DNA of 64,000 nt from Bradyrhizobium ontarionense (GTDB lineage: Bacteria; Pseudomonadota; Alphaproteobacteria; Rhizobiales; Xanthobacteraceae): contig NZ_CP088156.1 of assembly GCF_021088345.1 (NCBI RefSeq), positions 5,332,001 through 5,396,000 on the forward strand. The letters run 5' to 3'. A program made the translations under genes and the position numbers. Of this stretch, positions 21,083 to 30,370 are shown piece after piece; the first letter of the stretch is position 1, and each line of letters begins with the position of its first letter. The notes beneath the pieces are model-generated. The model searched no databases and was not told the DNA's origin. It saw nothing but the letters and a program-made list of their open reading frames with translations.

Positions 21083-21463
21083 TCAGCGCCACATCCAGTT
21101 GGTGCCGTAGTCCTCTTTCCAGCCGGTCAACCGTCCGCGGCGGAACTTGAGAAACAGGCGATGATGATGCGGGACCAGGCCGCTGCCGCCGAGATCGCGC
21201 AACGCCATGAAGGTCTCGTTGCCGGGCGAGCCGGTTAGATAGATCAACGGCTGATCCAGCACGCGCGATGTCTCACCGACATCCATGCCGAAGGCAAGCG
21301 GCGACACATTGGATAACGTCGCTGTGAAAGGCGCGCGGCCAGATGACAGCGGAAACGCAGGTTGCGCCTCGGCGCGGTCCGTGACGAGCAGGCCGGGCAA
21401 CAGCAGACCCGATAAGAGCAGGGCGATGGCGAGGCGCAGCATCACGCGCAAAGGTGTTCTCAT
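21083..21463 (-). CDS. Small exported hypothetical protein
   Basis: 126 aa from the ATG at 21463, with AAGGAG upstream. A basic start and hydrophobic helix (residues 8-26) with a probable cleavage site after RAEA indicate a secreted protein. The mature part has no family I recognise; it ends in HHHRLFLKFRRGRLTGWKEDYGTNWMWR. It is 33 bp upstream of the dienelactone hydrolase gene on the same strand, so they may be co-transcribed. Confidence 0.7.
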   Translation of the reverse strand: MRTPLRVMLRLAIALLLSGLLLPGLLVTDRAEAQPAFPLSSGRAPFTATLSNVSPLAFGMDVGETSRVLDQPLIYLTGSPGNETFMALRDLGGSGLVPHHHRLFLKFRRGRLTGWKEDYGTNWMWR

Positions 21464-21716
21464 CGGCTGAAATCTCCTTCGGCAGCGCATCGGCTGCACC
21501 TCTCCATAGCCCGCGCCGCGCTGCGATCCCAGTGCTGCCGCGGCGCACAACGCCGATCGCTGATTCATTTCGCAAAGCGTCGTTCCAAATTCCGTTGCAT
21601 CGCTGCGCCGTCGCGATCATTCTTTGCAACGGCTGGCATCGATCCGGTGGGTGCTGGCGTCCTCCAAACCGAACTTCGCCGTAAGCGAAGTCGCACGCCG
21701 GGCGGGGAAGAAACCA

Positions 21717-22211
21717 ATGCCTAAACTTACCATCAATGGGCGGACCATGTCCGTCGATGCGGCGAACGATACGCCGCTGTTGTGGGTCATCCGCGAGGAG
21801 TTGCAGATGACCGGCACCAAGTTCGGCTGCGGGGCGGGGCTGTGCGGCGCCTGCACCGTGCACGTCAACGGCGAGGCGGTGCGCTCGTGCCAGACCATGG
21901 TCGGCGACGTCACGAATAAGAAGATCACGACCATCGAGGGCCTGTCGCAGAAGGGCGATCATCCGCTGCAGAAAGCGTGGATCGCCGAGCAGGTGCCGCA
22001 ATGCGGCTACTGCCAATCGGGCCAGATCATGCAGGCGGCCTCGCTGCTCGCCAAGAACACCAGCCCGAGCAAGGAGGAGATCGTCGCGCATATGGACGGC
22101 AATCTCTGCCGTTGCATGACCTATTCGCGGATCCAGAAGGCGATCTCGCGCGCGGCGTCCGAGATGCGCACCGCCTCCAATACCACCTCGAACGAGCGGA
22201 GCCCCACATGA
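21717..22211 (+). CDS. Isoquinoline 1-oxidoreductase-type [2Fe-2S] subunit
   Basis: 164 aa. The N-terminal plant-ferredoxin-like cluster is bound by C38, C43, C46 and C58 ([15 protein letters not shown]) and the second cluster by C96, C99, C131 and C133 ([11 protein letters not shown]). It carries electrons from the molybdenum subunit encoded next; the two genes overlap by 4 bp (ATGA). This two-subunit form, without a FAD subunit, is that of isoquinoline 1-oxidoreductase and membrane-linked aldehyde dehydrogenases, which pass electrons to a cytochrome rather than NAD. The start at 21717 is preferred over the longer frame because the fold begins there. Confidence 0.93.
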   Translation: MPKLTINGRTMSVDAANDTPLLWVIREELQMTGTKFGCGAGLCGACTVHVNGEAVRSCQTMVGDVTNKKITTIEGLSQKGDHPLQKAWIAEQVPQCGYCQSGQIMQAASLLAKNTSPSKEEIVAHMDGNLCRCMTYSRIQKAISRAASEMRTASNTTSNERSPT

Positions 22212-24505
22212 ACACGCATGTGACAAACGCCGCAGGCGAACGCCTCGAAAGCCCCGCGACCGATCTCAGCCGCCGCTCGTTCCTGGTCGGCACCGCCGCC
22301 ACCGGCCTCGTGCTCGGCTATGCCGGGCTGACCGACAACGCGCTTGCTGCAGCGGCCCCCACCACCTTCGAGCCCAGCGTCTGGTATGCGATCGCACCGG
22401 ACGGGCTGGTCACCGTGACCTGCGGCAAGGCCGACATGGGCCAGCACATCGCGTCCACCATGGCGCAGATCGTCTGCGAGGAGCTCGGCGCGGCCTGGAA
22501 GGACATGCGGGTCCAGCTCGCCTCCAACGATCCGAAGTTCAATGACCCCGTGCTCGGCGCCCAGATCACCGGTGGCAGCTGGAGCACGATGATGAATTTC
22601 GATGCGATGAGCCGCGCCGGCGCCGCCGGCCGCATCGCGCTCACCGAGGCTGCCGCGACCGCGATGGGCGTGCCGGCAACTGAGCTCGTGGTTCGCGACT
22701 CCGTCGTCATGCATCCGAAGTCCAAGAAGCAGATGACCTATGCCGAGCTGGTCAAGAGCGGCAAGATCACCAAGAGCTTCACGCCGGACGAGTTGAAGGC
22801 GATCACGCTGAAGACGCCCGATCAGTACACCATGATTGGCGTCTCGGTGCCGCAGCTCGATATCCCCTCCAAGACCAACGGCACGGCGAAATACGGCATC
22901 GATACGATGCTGCCGGGCATGGTCTACGGCAAGGTGGTGACGCCGCCGGTGCGCTTCGGCGCCACGGTCACGGCGGTCGACGACAGCGACGCCAAGAAAG
23001 TGCCGGGCTTCATCAAGGCGGTGACGCTCGACGACAAGACCGGCTCGACGTCGGGCTGGGTGGTCGCGGTCGCCAACACCTATGCCAATGCCAGGAAGGC
23101 CGCCGACGCGCTCAAGATCAGCTACGACAAGGGCCCATACGCGGGCGTCAGCACCGACAGCATCATCACCGAGGCGATGCGGCTGCAGGCGCAGGACGAT
23201 GCCGGGCAGTTCTTCGTCAAGGACGGCGATGCCACGGCGGCGTTGTCGGGCGCCGCCAAGGTGCTGGAGGCGGAGTACACCACCAGCATCAACATCCACG
23301 CGCCGATGGAGCCGATGAACGCGACTGCCGAGTTCAAGGGCGACATCCTGCACATCTACTCGGGCAATCAGTTCGCGACGCGCTCCGGTGCGATCGCGGC
23401 CGGAGCGGCCGGGATCGACCCCAAATACGTCGTGATGCATCAGGCCTGGCTCGGTGGCGGCTTCGGCCGCAGGCTCGATGCCGACATGATGGTGCCGGCG
23501 GTGCAGGCGGCCAAGGCCGTGGGCAAGCCGGTCAAGGTGATCTACTCCCGCGAGAACGACATGACGATGGACTACTCGCGGCCGCTCACCTACCAGAAGG
23601 TCAGGGCGGGACTCGATGCCAACGGCAAGCTGATCGCATTGAGCCACGATGTCGTTTCGGCCTGGCCGACCGCGCGCTGGGGCATCCCGGACTTCCTGTC
23701 GCCCTCGGTTGACAAGAAGGGCCCGCTCGACTCGTTCACGGTCAACGGCGCCGACTTCTTCTACACCGTGCCCAACCACCATGTCCGCGCGATCAAGAAC
23801 GAGCTTGCGCACAATGCGACGCCGTCCGGGCAGCTCCGCTCGGTGGCGCCGGGTTGGACGTTCTGGGCGGTCGAGAGCATGATCGACGAGATCGCAGCCG
23901 CATCGGGCCAGGACCCGGCGCAGTTCCGCATCGCGCTGCTCGACGGCAAGGGCAAGAACGACGGCGGCGCGCAGCGGCTGCGCAACACGCTGCTGGCGGC
24001 GATGGGCCTGTCCGGCTATGGCGCGAAGAAGCTGCCGAAAGGCGAGGGCATGGGCGTATCGTGCGTGTCGTCGCAGGAGCGCGCCACTGCGAGCTGGACG
24101 GCATGCGTCGCCCATGTCGCGGTTGCAGACTCGGGCGAGGTCACGGTGAAGAAGCTCACGGTGGCGACCGATGTCGGCACGCAAGTGCATCCCGACAACA
24201 TCCGCGCCCAGGTCGAGGGCGCGGCGCTGTGGGGCTTGTCGCTCGCGATGTACGAGAAGGCGACGCTGAAGGACGGCGGCATCGAGCAGACCAACTTCGA
24301 CAGCTACCGGCCGCTGCGGATGAGCCAGGTGCCGGAGGTCGCGATCGCCGTGATCGCCAATGGCGAGAAGGCGACCGGCGTCGGCGAGCCCGCGGTGACC
24401 GTGGTCGCGCCGGCGCTCGGCAACGCCATCTACAACGCCTGCGGCGCGCGGCTGCGCTCGCTGCCGATCACTGCGGCGGCCGTCAAGGCCGCGATGAAGG
24501 CGTAG
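22208..24505 (+). CDS. Isoquinoline 1-oxidoreductase-type molybdopterin subunit, Tat-exported
   Basis: 765 aa. The N-terminus carries a Tat signal, SRRSFLVG (residues 21-28), then a hydrophobic stretch and NALAAA, so the enzyme is exported folded to the periplasm, with the small subunit presumably co-transported. Xanthine-dehydrogenase-family molybdopterin-cytosine-dinucleotide domains follow, with [18 protein letters not shown] as a cofactor-binding segment and [21 protein letters not shown] near the C-terminus, which includes the position of the catalytic Glu in this family. Substrate may be an aldehyde or N-heterocycle; it cannot be fixed from sequence. A strong terminator follows. Confidence 0.92.
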   Translation: MNTHVTNAAGERLESPATDLSRRSFLVGTAATGLVLGYAGLTDNALAAAAPTTFEPSVWYAIAPDGLVTVTCGKADMGQHIASTMAQIVCEELGAAWKDMRVQLASNDPKFNDPVLGAQITGGSWSTMMNFDAMSRAGAAGRIALTEAAATAMGVPATELVVRDSVVMHPKSKKQMTYAELVKSGKITKSFTPDELKAITLKTPDQYTMIGVSVPQLDIPSKTNGTAKYGIDTMLPGMVYGKVVTPPVRFGATVTAVDDSDAKKVPGFIKAVTLDDKTGSTSGWVVAVANTYANARKAADALKISYDKGPYAGVSTDSIITEAMRLQAQDDAGQFFVKDGDATAALSGAAKVLEAEYTTSINIHAPMEPMNATAEFKGDILHIYSGNQFATRSGAIAAGAAGIDPKYVVMHQAWLGGGFGRRLDADMMVPAVQAAKAVGKPVKVIYSRENDMTMDYSRPLTYQKVRAGLDANGKLIALSHDVVSAWPTARWGIPDFLSPSVDKKGPLDSFTVNGADFFYTVPNHHVRAIKNELAHNATPSGQLRSVAPGWTFWAVESMIDEIAAASGQDPAQFRIALLDGKGKNDGGAQRLRNTLLAAMGLSGYGAKKLPKGEGMGVSCVSSQERATASWTACVAHVAVADSGEVTVKKLTVATDVGTQVHPDNIRAQVEGAALWGLSLAMYEKATLKDGGIEQTNFDSYRPLRMSQVPEVAIAVIANGEKATGVGEPAVTVVAPALGNAIYNACGARLRSLPITAAAVKAAMKA

Positions 24506-24537
24506 ACCCGGCGCATCAGCGCTGCAGTATCTCGGAA

Positions 24538-24565
24538 CCGCCGGAGAAACTCTCCGGCGGTTTTT
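24538..24565 (+). terminator. Rho-independent terminator after the molybdoenzyme operon
   Basis: Ten-bp stem CCGCCGGAGA / TCTCCGGCGG with an AAC loop, followed by TTTTT, 32 bp after the stop codon of the large subunit. Confidence 0.92.
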
Positions 24566-24731
24566 CGTTACCGGGCCATGACCAGGATCGAACGCAATCG
24601 CCGCGTATCTTAACGACCGGCTTAACGCTTCACTCACCCAAAATGATACAGCTTGAATGAACGGCTTAAGCCGCGACGAACCCGTATCCCGGTAACTTGC
24701 ATGAGCAGCAAACCGCAGGGGGCGAGCACGT

Positions 24732-25841
24732 ATGAGCGCGACAGCCAAGCAGACCGTGACCCAGACCGCGACCAGGCGCCATCTCCTGCTCGCGTCGGAT
24801 CGTGGCGATCAGAGCAGCGAGCTGGCGCGTATCCTACGCTCGGTTGGCGACGTCGATATGATGCCGACCTCCGACATCCCCGAAAATCCAGGCGGGCGCT
24901 TCTCCGGCGTCATCGTCGACATCAACCTGCGCTCGCCGGAGAGCGTGCAGCGGGTCCGCAAGAAGCTCGCCTCGCGCGCCTATAGCGAGATGCCGCGCCT
25001 GTTCGTGCTCGCGGAGGCGATGCATCACGCCACGATGCAGGCTTGGGCCTTGGGCGCCACCGATACGATCGCGCGCCCGTTCAGCCCGGCCGACGTGCTG
25101 CAGCGCATCCGTTCGGCGCTTCCCGCTGACGACGGCTACGACGAGACCGATCGCGGCAAGCTGCTCAATCGCGGCGTCGAGGCGGCGCAGGCCGTCATGG
25201 TCAAGATTTTCGAGAAGCTGCCGGCTGGCGCGATGCTGACGATGGAGGACATCGTCGCAGCCGAGAACAGGATCCTCAAGGCGATCAAGCACTCCTCCTT
25301 GCGCGAGTGGATGACGGCCGTCGGATGCCACCACAACGATACCTATCGTCATTGCCTGTTCGTCACCGGCCTGGCGGTCGGCTTCTCGCTGCATCTCGGC
25401 ATGCGCGACGACGATCAGCGACGGCTGACGCGCGCGGCGCTGCTGCACGACGTCGGCAAGGCCTTCATTCCCGTCGCGATCCTCGACAAGCAGGGCAAGC
25501 TGACCGCTGAGGAGATCGCCATCCTGCGCCAGCATCCGCGTCGCGGCTACGAGGCGCTGTCATGGCAGGGCGGCTTCCCGCCGGAGATGCTCGACGTGAT
25601 CCTGCATCACCACGAGTTCCTCGACGGGTCGGGCTACCCTGATGCTCTGCACAGCGAGCAGATCAGCGACATCGTGCGCCTGACCACGATCGTGGACATC
25701 TATGCCGCGCTGATCGAGCACCGCGCCTACAGGCCCGCGTTCTCGCATGCGCGCGCGTTCGCGATCATGGAGAACATGGGACCGAAGCTCGATCAGCAAC
25801 TGCTGCAGACGTTCCGCCCGGTCGCGATGGGCGCGCACTAG
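24732..25841 (+). CDS. HD-GYP domain protein with N-terminal receiver-like domain
   Basis: 369 aa. Residues 17-130 resemble a response-regulator receiver, with a candidate acceptor Asp63 in GVIVDINLRS. The C-terminal half is an HD-GYP domain: H239-D240 in LLHDVGKAFIP, the HHHE metal-binding cluster near 292-295, and DGSGYP with Gly301-Tyr302-Pro303. HD-GYP proteins hydrolyse cyclic-di-GMP, so this one probably links a phosphorelay to c-di-GMP turnover. No histidine kinase gene is adjacent. Confidence 0.9.
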   Translation: MSATAKQTVTQTATRRHLLLASDRGDQSSELARILRSVGDVDMMPTSDIPENPGGRFSGVIVDINLRSPESVQRVRKKLASRAYSEMPRLFVLAEAMHHATMQAWALGATDTIARPFSPADVLQRIRSALPADDGYDETDRGKLLNRGVEAAQAVMVKIFEKLPAGAMLTMEDIVAAENRILKAIKHSSLREWMTAVGCHHNDTYRHCLFVTGLAVGFSLHLGMRDDDQRRLTRAALLHDVGKAFIPVAILDKQGKLTAEEIAILRQHPRRGYEALSWQGGFPPEMLDVILHHHEFLDGSGYPDALHSEQISDIVRLTTIVDIYAALIEHRAYRPAFSHARAFAIMENMGPKLDQQLLQTFRPVAMGAH

Positions 25842-25904
25842 TCGCGAGCACTCGGTCCGTCTCTCGGGTCAGGATCGGCTGGCCGCGACCGCCTCGCGGC
25901 GGGC

Positions 25905-27479
25905 TCAGGGCAGCAGCTTGCGCAGCTCCGCCTTGGCGACCTTCTCGAGCGTCGAGCGCGGCATCTCGTCGACCAGCCTGACCTCGCGCGGCACCTTGAA
26001 GTCGGCGAGCCCCGCGCGGCAGGCGTCGGTTATCCGCTCGGCCAGCTGCTCGCGCGCGACGCCGGCCTGCGGGATCACGAACGCCACCGGCACCTCCTCC
26101 AGCATCGGATGCCGCATCGCGACGACCGCGGTCTCGCGGACGCCCGGCACCGTGATGATCACCTGCTCGATCTCGGAGGCCGCGACATTCTCGCCGCCGA
26201 CCTTGAGCATGTCCTTGGCGCGGTCGCCGAACCTGATGAAGCCGTTCTCCAGCCGCGTGACGCGGTCGCCGGTGAGGAAGAACCCGTCGGCGTCGAAACT
26301 CGTCCGCGTCGCCTCCTCGTTGTAGAGATATTCGGCGAACAGCGACAAACCGGGCACGCCCTTGATGGCGAGGTTACCGGTGTCCCCGACCGCGGTCGGA
26401 TGGCCGTCGTCATCGGTGACGCGGATCGTATATTCAGGCGCCGCGCGGCCGATCGACATCGGCGTGTTCGGCTGGTCGACCTCGCCGACGATGCCGTGGG
26501 TGATGGTCTCGGTCATGCCCCACCAGCCGATGATCTTGATGCCGAATTTGGCGAAGGCGGGCGGCTCCGACAGCGCGGTGCCCCACAGCCGGAATTTGTG
26601 ATCCCCGGGCACCTCCTGGTCGAGCAGCGCCTTCATGCAGAACGGGATCGTCGAGGTCCAGGTGCAGCCATGCTCCACCGCCACGCGCCAGAACCGGCTG
26701 GCCGAGAAGCGCGGCTGGATCACGCAGGTGGCGCCGACCCACAGGCTCGCCAGCATCGAGTAGGCCAGCGCATTGGTGTGGAACAGCGGCAGATAGGTCT
26801 GGTGCACGTCGTTCTGGTGCAGGTCTTCATGCGCGGCATTGATCTTCGCGCCCCATAGCGCATTGGCGTGGGTCCACAGCACCGCCTTGGGCCGCGACGT
26901 CGTGCCCGATGTGTATTGGACGCTGCACGGCGCGAGCGGATCGACCGCGCGCCGCGGCCGGTCGGCGCTATCCGCGAACAGCGCTTCGAACCGGTCGCCT
27001 GGCGCGACGGCGGCGCTCTCCGGCTGGCCGGGATCGTGCGAGATCACGGCGATCCAGCTGAGGTCGCGGCAGTGGCTGGCCAGCATCTCCGCATAGGCCG
27101 GCTGCGTGATTGCTGCCACCGCGCGGCAGTGGCCGGCGAAGTAGCTCATTTCCGCCGCCGCCGAGCGCGTGTTGGTGGTGACCGCCAGCGCGCCGAGCTC
27201 GACGCAGGCGAACCAGGCGAGCATGGCCTCGACGCAATTGTCGAGATGGATCAGCACGGCATCGCCCGGCTTGATGCCGCGTTTCACCAAACCCGCAGCC
27301 AGCGCGCCGACGCGGTCGTGGAATTCGCCATAGGTCCAGCGGCGCGCCGGTGCATCGAACGGCGCCCAGATCAGGAAGGGATGGTCGCGCCGGGTCCTGC
27401 TGCGCAGCGCGAGCAGCCAGGGCACATCCATGCCGTCGAACGGCGTCATCGTGCCGGGTGCGATCCTGGTTTCGTTCAT
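25905..27479 (-). CDS. AMP-binding acyl-CoA ligase (ANL superfamily)
   Basis: 524 aa from the ATG at 27479; the frame extends upstream, but without family similarity. It activates a carboxylic acid with ATP and joins it to CoA. Adenylation motifs: YTSGTTSRPKAVLWTH (P-loop), GWWGMTETITHG (A5), FLTGDRVTRLENGFIRFGDRAKDMLKVGGENV (A8 hinge) and a C-terminal PRSTLEKVAKAELRKLL with the catalytic Lys. It resembles the ATP-dependent acyl-CoA ligases near crotonobetaine/carnitine-CoA ligase (CaiC). Substrate unknown. Divergent from the next gene. Confidence 0.9.
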   Translation of the reverse strand: MNETRIAPGTMTPFDGMDVPWLLALRSRTRRDHPFLIWAPFDAPARRWTYGEFHDRVGALAAGLVKRGIKPGDAVLIHLDNCVEAMLAWFACVELGALAVTTNTRSAAAEMSYFAGHCRAVAAITQPAYAEMLASHCRDLSWIAVISHDPGQPESAAVAPGDRFEALFADSADRPRRAVDPLAPCSVQYTSGTTSRPKAVLWTHANALWGAKINAAHEDLHQNDVHQTYLPLFHTNALAYSMLASLWVGATCVIQPRFSASRFWRVAVEHGCTWTSTIPFCMKALLDQEVPGDHKFRLWGTALSEPPAFAKFGIKIIGWWGMTETITHGIVGEVDQPNTPMSIGRAAPEYTIRVTDDDGHPTAVGDTGNLAIKGVPGLSLFAEYLYNEEATRTSFDADGFFLTGDRVTRLENGFIRFGDRAKDMLKVGGENVAASEIEQVIITVPGVRETAVVAMRHPMLEEVPVAFVIPQAGVAREQLAERITDACRAGLADFKVPREVRLVDEMPRSTLEKVAKAELRKLLP

Positions 27480-27633
27480 CTGTCCTTCCACTCGTCTTGC
27501 TTGCGGCCCGTGCCAGCCGCTTCGTTCTTGTCGTTGTCTTTTGCCACCTGTCCTTGCCCCGAGCAAATCGGGATTGAACCCGTTTCTTTTCCAGGGCGAC
27601 CAATGGCGCGGCAAAACACGCCCGGAGGTTCGC

Positions 27634-28458
27634 ATGCAGGCCCTGTCACGGCGATGGCGGCTGCCCGATGCCCGCTATGTCCAGATCGCGGCGTTGACCA
27701 CGCTGTTGGCGATCAATTTCACCGTCATCGATTTCGGTGCGCGTCCCGCGGCGAGCGTGGTCGCGATCGCCTGTGCCGTGCTGACCCAGTTGATCTGCTG
27801 CTGGCTGTCCGGCAACCCGCTCGATGTCAGATCGCCCGTCATCACCGGGCTGTCGCTCAGCCTGCTGCTGCGCGCAGATGTGCTCTGGCTCCATGCCGCC
27901 GCGGCCGTCATCGCGATCAGCTCGAAATTCCTGCTGCGCATCGACGGCAAGCACGTGTTCAATCCGGCCGGGCTTGCCATCGTCGTGCTGCTGTTCACCA
28001 CGAACGGCGTCTGGATCTCACCGGGTCAGTGGGGCACGGCGATCTGGTTCGCGAGCCTCGCGGGCCTGTTTGCCGTCCTCGTGCTCAGCGCGTCCCGCCG
28101 CATCGATATTGCCATCTTCTTCTTCGCCGCCCACGCCGCCTTGCTGCTTGCACGCGCCGCCTGGCTCGGTGATCCCCCGGCGATTCCGCTGCATCAGCTG
28201 CAGAGCGGCTCGCTGCTCATCTTCACCTTCTTCATGATCTCCGATCCGCGCACTACGCCGGATTCACGTGTGGGCCGGCTGCTGTTTGCGGTCACGGTGG
28301 CGATCGCCGCGTACTACCTCGCCTTCGTCATGCAGATGCGGCCGGCGCTCTATGTCGCGCTGATCGCGCTGTCGCCGCTCACGCTCGTGCTCGACCGGCT
28401 CATCCCCGCCGTCCGCTTTTCCTGGCGTCCTTCCGTTCCGAAAGGAGTTTCGACATGA
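27634..28458 (+). CDS. Orphan RnfD/NqrB-like membrane protein
   Basis: 274 aa with eight or nine hydrophobic segments. The stretch FNPAGLAIV...WISPGQWGTA and the C-terminal MISDPRTTPDSRVGRLLFA are typical of RnfD/NqrB-family electron-transport subunits. The (S/D)GAT-type motif to which FMN is covalently attached in RnfD and NqrB is not visible, and no other rnf or nqr gene is near, so it may not be a redox pump. The start at 27634 follows CGGAGG. It overlaps the next gene by 4 bp (ATGA), suggesting that the two products work together. Confidence 0.8.
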   Translation: MQALSRRWRLPDARYVQIAALTTLLAINFTVIDFGARPAASVVAIACAVLTQLICCWLSGNPLDVRSPVITGLSLSLLLRADVLWLHAAAAVIAISSKFLLRIDGKHVFNPAGLAIVVLLFTTNGVWISPGQWGTAIWFASLAGLFAVLVLSASRRIDIAIFFFAAHAALLLARAAWLGDPPAIPLHQLQSGSLLIFTFFMISDPRTTPDSRVGRLLFAVTVAIAAYYLAFVMQMRPALYVALIALSPLTLVLDRLIPAVRFSWRPSVPKGVST

Positions 28459-29789
28459 CCCTGCGTTTCAGCAAGCTCTTCCGTACCGGCGTCGCGGCCG
28501 CTGCGATCCTGGCCAACGCGGCTGCCGTGCCGGCCAACGCATTCTGCGGCTTCTACGTCGCGCAGGCCGACGCCAGGCTGTTCAACAAGTCCTCGAAGGT
28601 GGTGCTGGCCCGTGACGGCGACCAGACCTCGATCACGATGGCCAGCGACTTCGAGGGCGACGTCAAGGAATTCGCGGTCGTGGTTCCCGTGCCGACCTTC
28701 ATCGAGCGCAAGCAGATCGGCGTGGTCGAGCCAAAGACGATCGATCATCTCGACAAGTACACCGCGCCGCGGCTGGTCGAATATCACGACGAGGATCCGT
28801 GCAATCCCCGCGTCTACGAGGTCCGCCGGGGCGTGCCGATGATGGCCGCCGCGGGAAACGGGCGTGAGTACTCCATGCGCGGGCACTACGGCGTCACCAT
28901 CGAGGCGAGCTACGACGTCGCCGAATATGACGTGCTGATCCTGTCGGCGCAGGAGAGCGACGGGCTGACGCGCTGGCTGACCGACAACAATTATCGCATC
29001 CCGCAGGGCGCGGAGGCCGTGCTCGGCAGCTACATCAAGCAAGGCATGCGGTTCTTCGTCGCCAAGGTCAACGTCGAGCGCATGAAGAGCATCGGCAACG
29101 GCACGCTGCGGCCGCTGCAGGTGCGCTACCAGAGCGCCAAGTTCATGGTCCCGCTGCGGCTGGGCACCGTGAACGCCAGGGGACCTCAAGATCTCATCAT
29201 CTTCGCCCTGACCAGGCAGGGCCGCATCGAGGCAGCCAACTACCGGACCGTGAAGATCCCCTCCGACATCGACGTGCCGCTCTATGTGAAGGACGAGTTC
29301 GGCCCGTTCTACAAGGCGCTGTTCGAGCGTGCCGTCGCCCGTGAAAACATGCAGGCGGTGTTCGTCGAATATGCCTGGGACATGGGCTGGTGCGATCCCT
29401 GCGCCGCCGATCCGCTGAGCAACAAGGAATTGGCGGAGCTCGGCGCACGCTGGATCGGCAGCGACGACGACACAGCCTTCCGCAGCCCGCGCTTCGCCGG
29501 CGGCGGCTCGAGCGCCTACGTGACGCGCCTGCACGTGCGCTACGATGCCAAGACCTTTCCCGAGGACATCGTGTTCATCGAGACCAAGGACCGCAGCAAT
29601 TTCCAGGGGCGCTATGTGCAGCATCATCCCTGGCGCGGCGAAGCCTCATGCCAGGCGGCGAAGGCCTACAAGGACAAGCTCGACACACGCTTTGCCAAGG
29701 AAGCGGACGACGTCGCTGCGCTCACCGGCTGGCCGCGGAGCGAGATCGTGGCGAAGATGGCGCAGAACGGTGAGGCCGCAACGAAATAG
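28455..29789 (+). CDS. DUF2330 domain protein, exported
   Basis: 444 aa. The N-terminal signal peptide (hydrophobic residues about 11-27, ending VPANA) leads into the DUF2330 start FCGFYVAQADARLFNKSSKVVLARDG. The family has an FCGFYV-type Cys near the mature N-terminus and a later Cys pair, here WCDPC near residue 315 (Cys-x-x-Cys, possibly redox- or metal-active). Function is unknown. Translationally coupled to the RnfD-like membrane protein, so a periplasmic partner role is likely. Confidence 0.85.
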   Translation: MTLRFSKLFRTGVAAAAILANAAAVPANAFCGFYVAQADARLFNKSSKVVLARDGDQTSITMASDFEGDVKEFAVVVPVPTFIERKQIGVVEPKTIDHLDKYTAPRLVEYHDEDPCNPRVYEVRRGVPMMAAAGNGREYSMRGHYGVTIEASYDVAEYDVLILSAQESDGLTRWLTDNNYRIPQGAEAVLGSYIKQGMRFFVAKVNVERMKSIGNGTLRPLQVRYQSAKFMVPLRLGTVNARGPQDLIIFALTRQGRIEAANYRTVKIPSDIDVPLYVKDEFGPFYKALFERAVARENMQAVFVEYAWDMGWCDPCAADPLSNKELAELGARWIGSDDDTAFRSPRFAGGGSSAYVTRLHVRYDAKTFPEDIVFIETKDRSNFQGRYVQHHPWRGEASCQAAKAYKDKLDTRFAKEADDVAALTGWPRSEIVAKMAQNGEAATK

Positions 29790-29845
29790 CCTGCCAGTGC
29801 CATGGCCCTGGATCGGACCGAGCCGCACGCGAACGCCGTCGCGGT

Positions 29846-30256
29846 TCAGTCCCGGTACGACGAGATCTCGATCAGGCTGCCGTCGGGGTCGCGGCAATAG
29901 ACCGAGCGCAGGGTGCCACGCGCGCCCTGCTTGGCGACCGGTCCTTCCTCGATGGCGATACCGAGCGCCGTCAGGTGCGCCACGACCTCGTCCGGCGTGC
30001 TGGTGGTCAGGAAGCAGAGATCGTCGCTGCCAGCCGTCTCGTGGTCGGCCGTGAACCAGTCGACCTTATCCGCGTCTTTCGGTCGCACGTTGATCTTCTG
30101 GGTTCCGAACAGGAGAGACGTGCGCTTGGCCTTGCCTTGTCCGGGATCGAAAACCTGGACCTTCATGCCCAGCGCCTTCCGGTACCATGCCGTGGTGAGG
30201 TCCACGTCGGTGACATTGATGACCAGATGATCGAGCGCGTCGACCTTGACCGGCAT
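29846..30256 (-). CDS. VOC family protein (glyoxalase/bleomycin-resistance fold)
   Basis: 136 aa from the ATG at 30256 (MPVKVDALDHLVINVTDVDLTTAWYRKALGMKVQVF). The paired beta-alpha-beta-beta-beta units of the vicinal-oxygen-chelate fold are evident, with LDHLVINV at the start and VYCRDPDGSLIEI at the end; His10 and the late Glu are the usual metal ligands. Family members include glyoxalase I, dioxygenases and antibiotic-binding proteins, and the specific role is not determinable here. Divergent from the following gene. Confidence 0.88.
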   Translation of the reverse strand: MPVKVDALDHLVINVTDVDLTTAWYRKALGMKVQVFDPGQGKAKRTSLLFGTQKINVRPKDADKVDWFTADHETAGSDDLCFLTTSTPDEVVAHLTALGIAIEEGPVAKQGARGTLRSVYCRDPDGSLIEISSYRD

Positions 30257-30370
30257 GGGGCTCTTCCCTCTCCTGATAGGATGTCGACCTCGCCGCGCTC
30301 GCGGCGTTCTGTTATAATCCCGGCCAGCGGCTCGCGAATGACCGCTCAACGATAATATCCGAGGAAACGC

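Noticed and set aside
22121..24748. 875-codon minus-strand frame
   Set aside because: Antisense to the molybdopterin subunit gene and built from the same codon-bias artefact.
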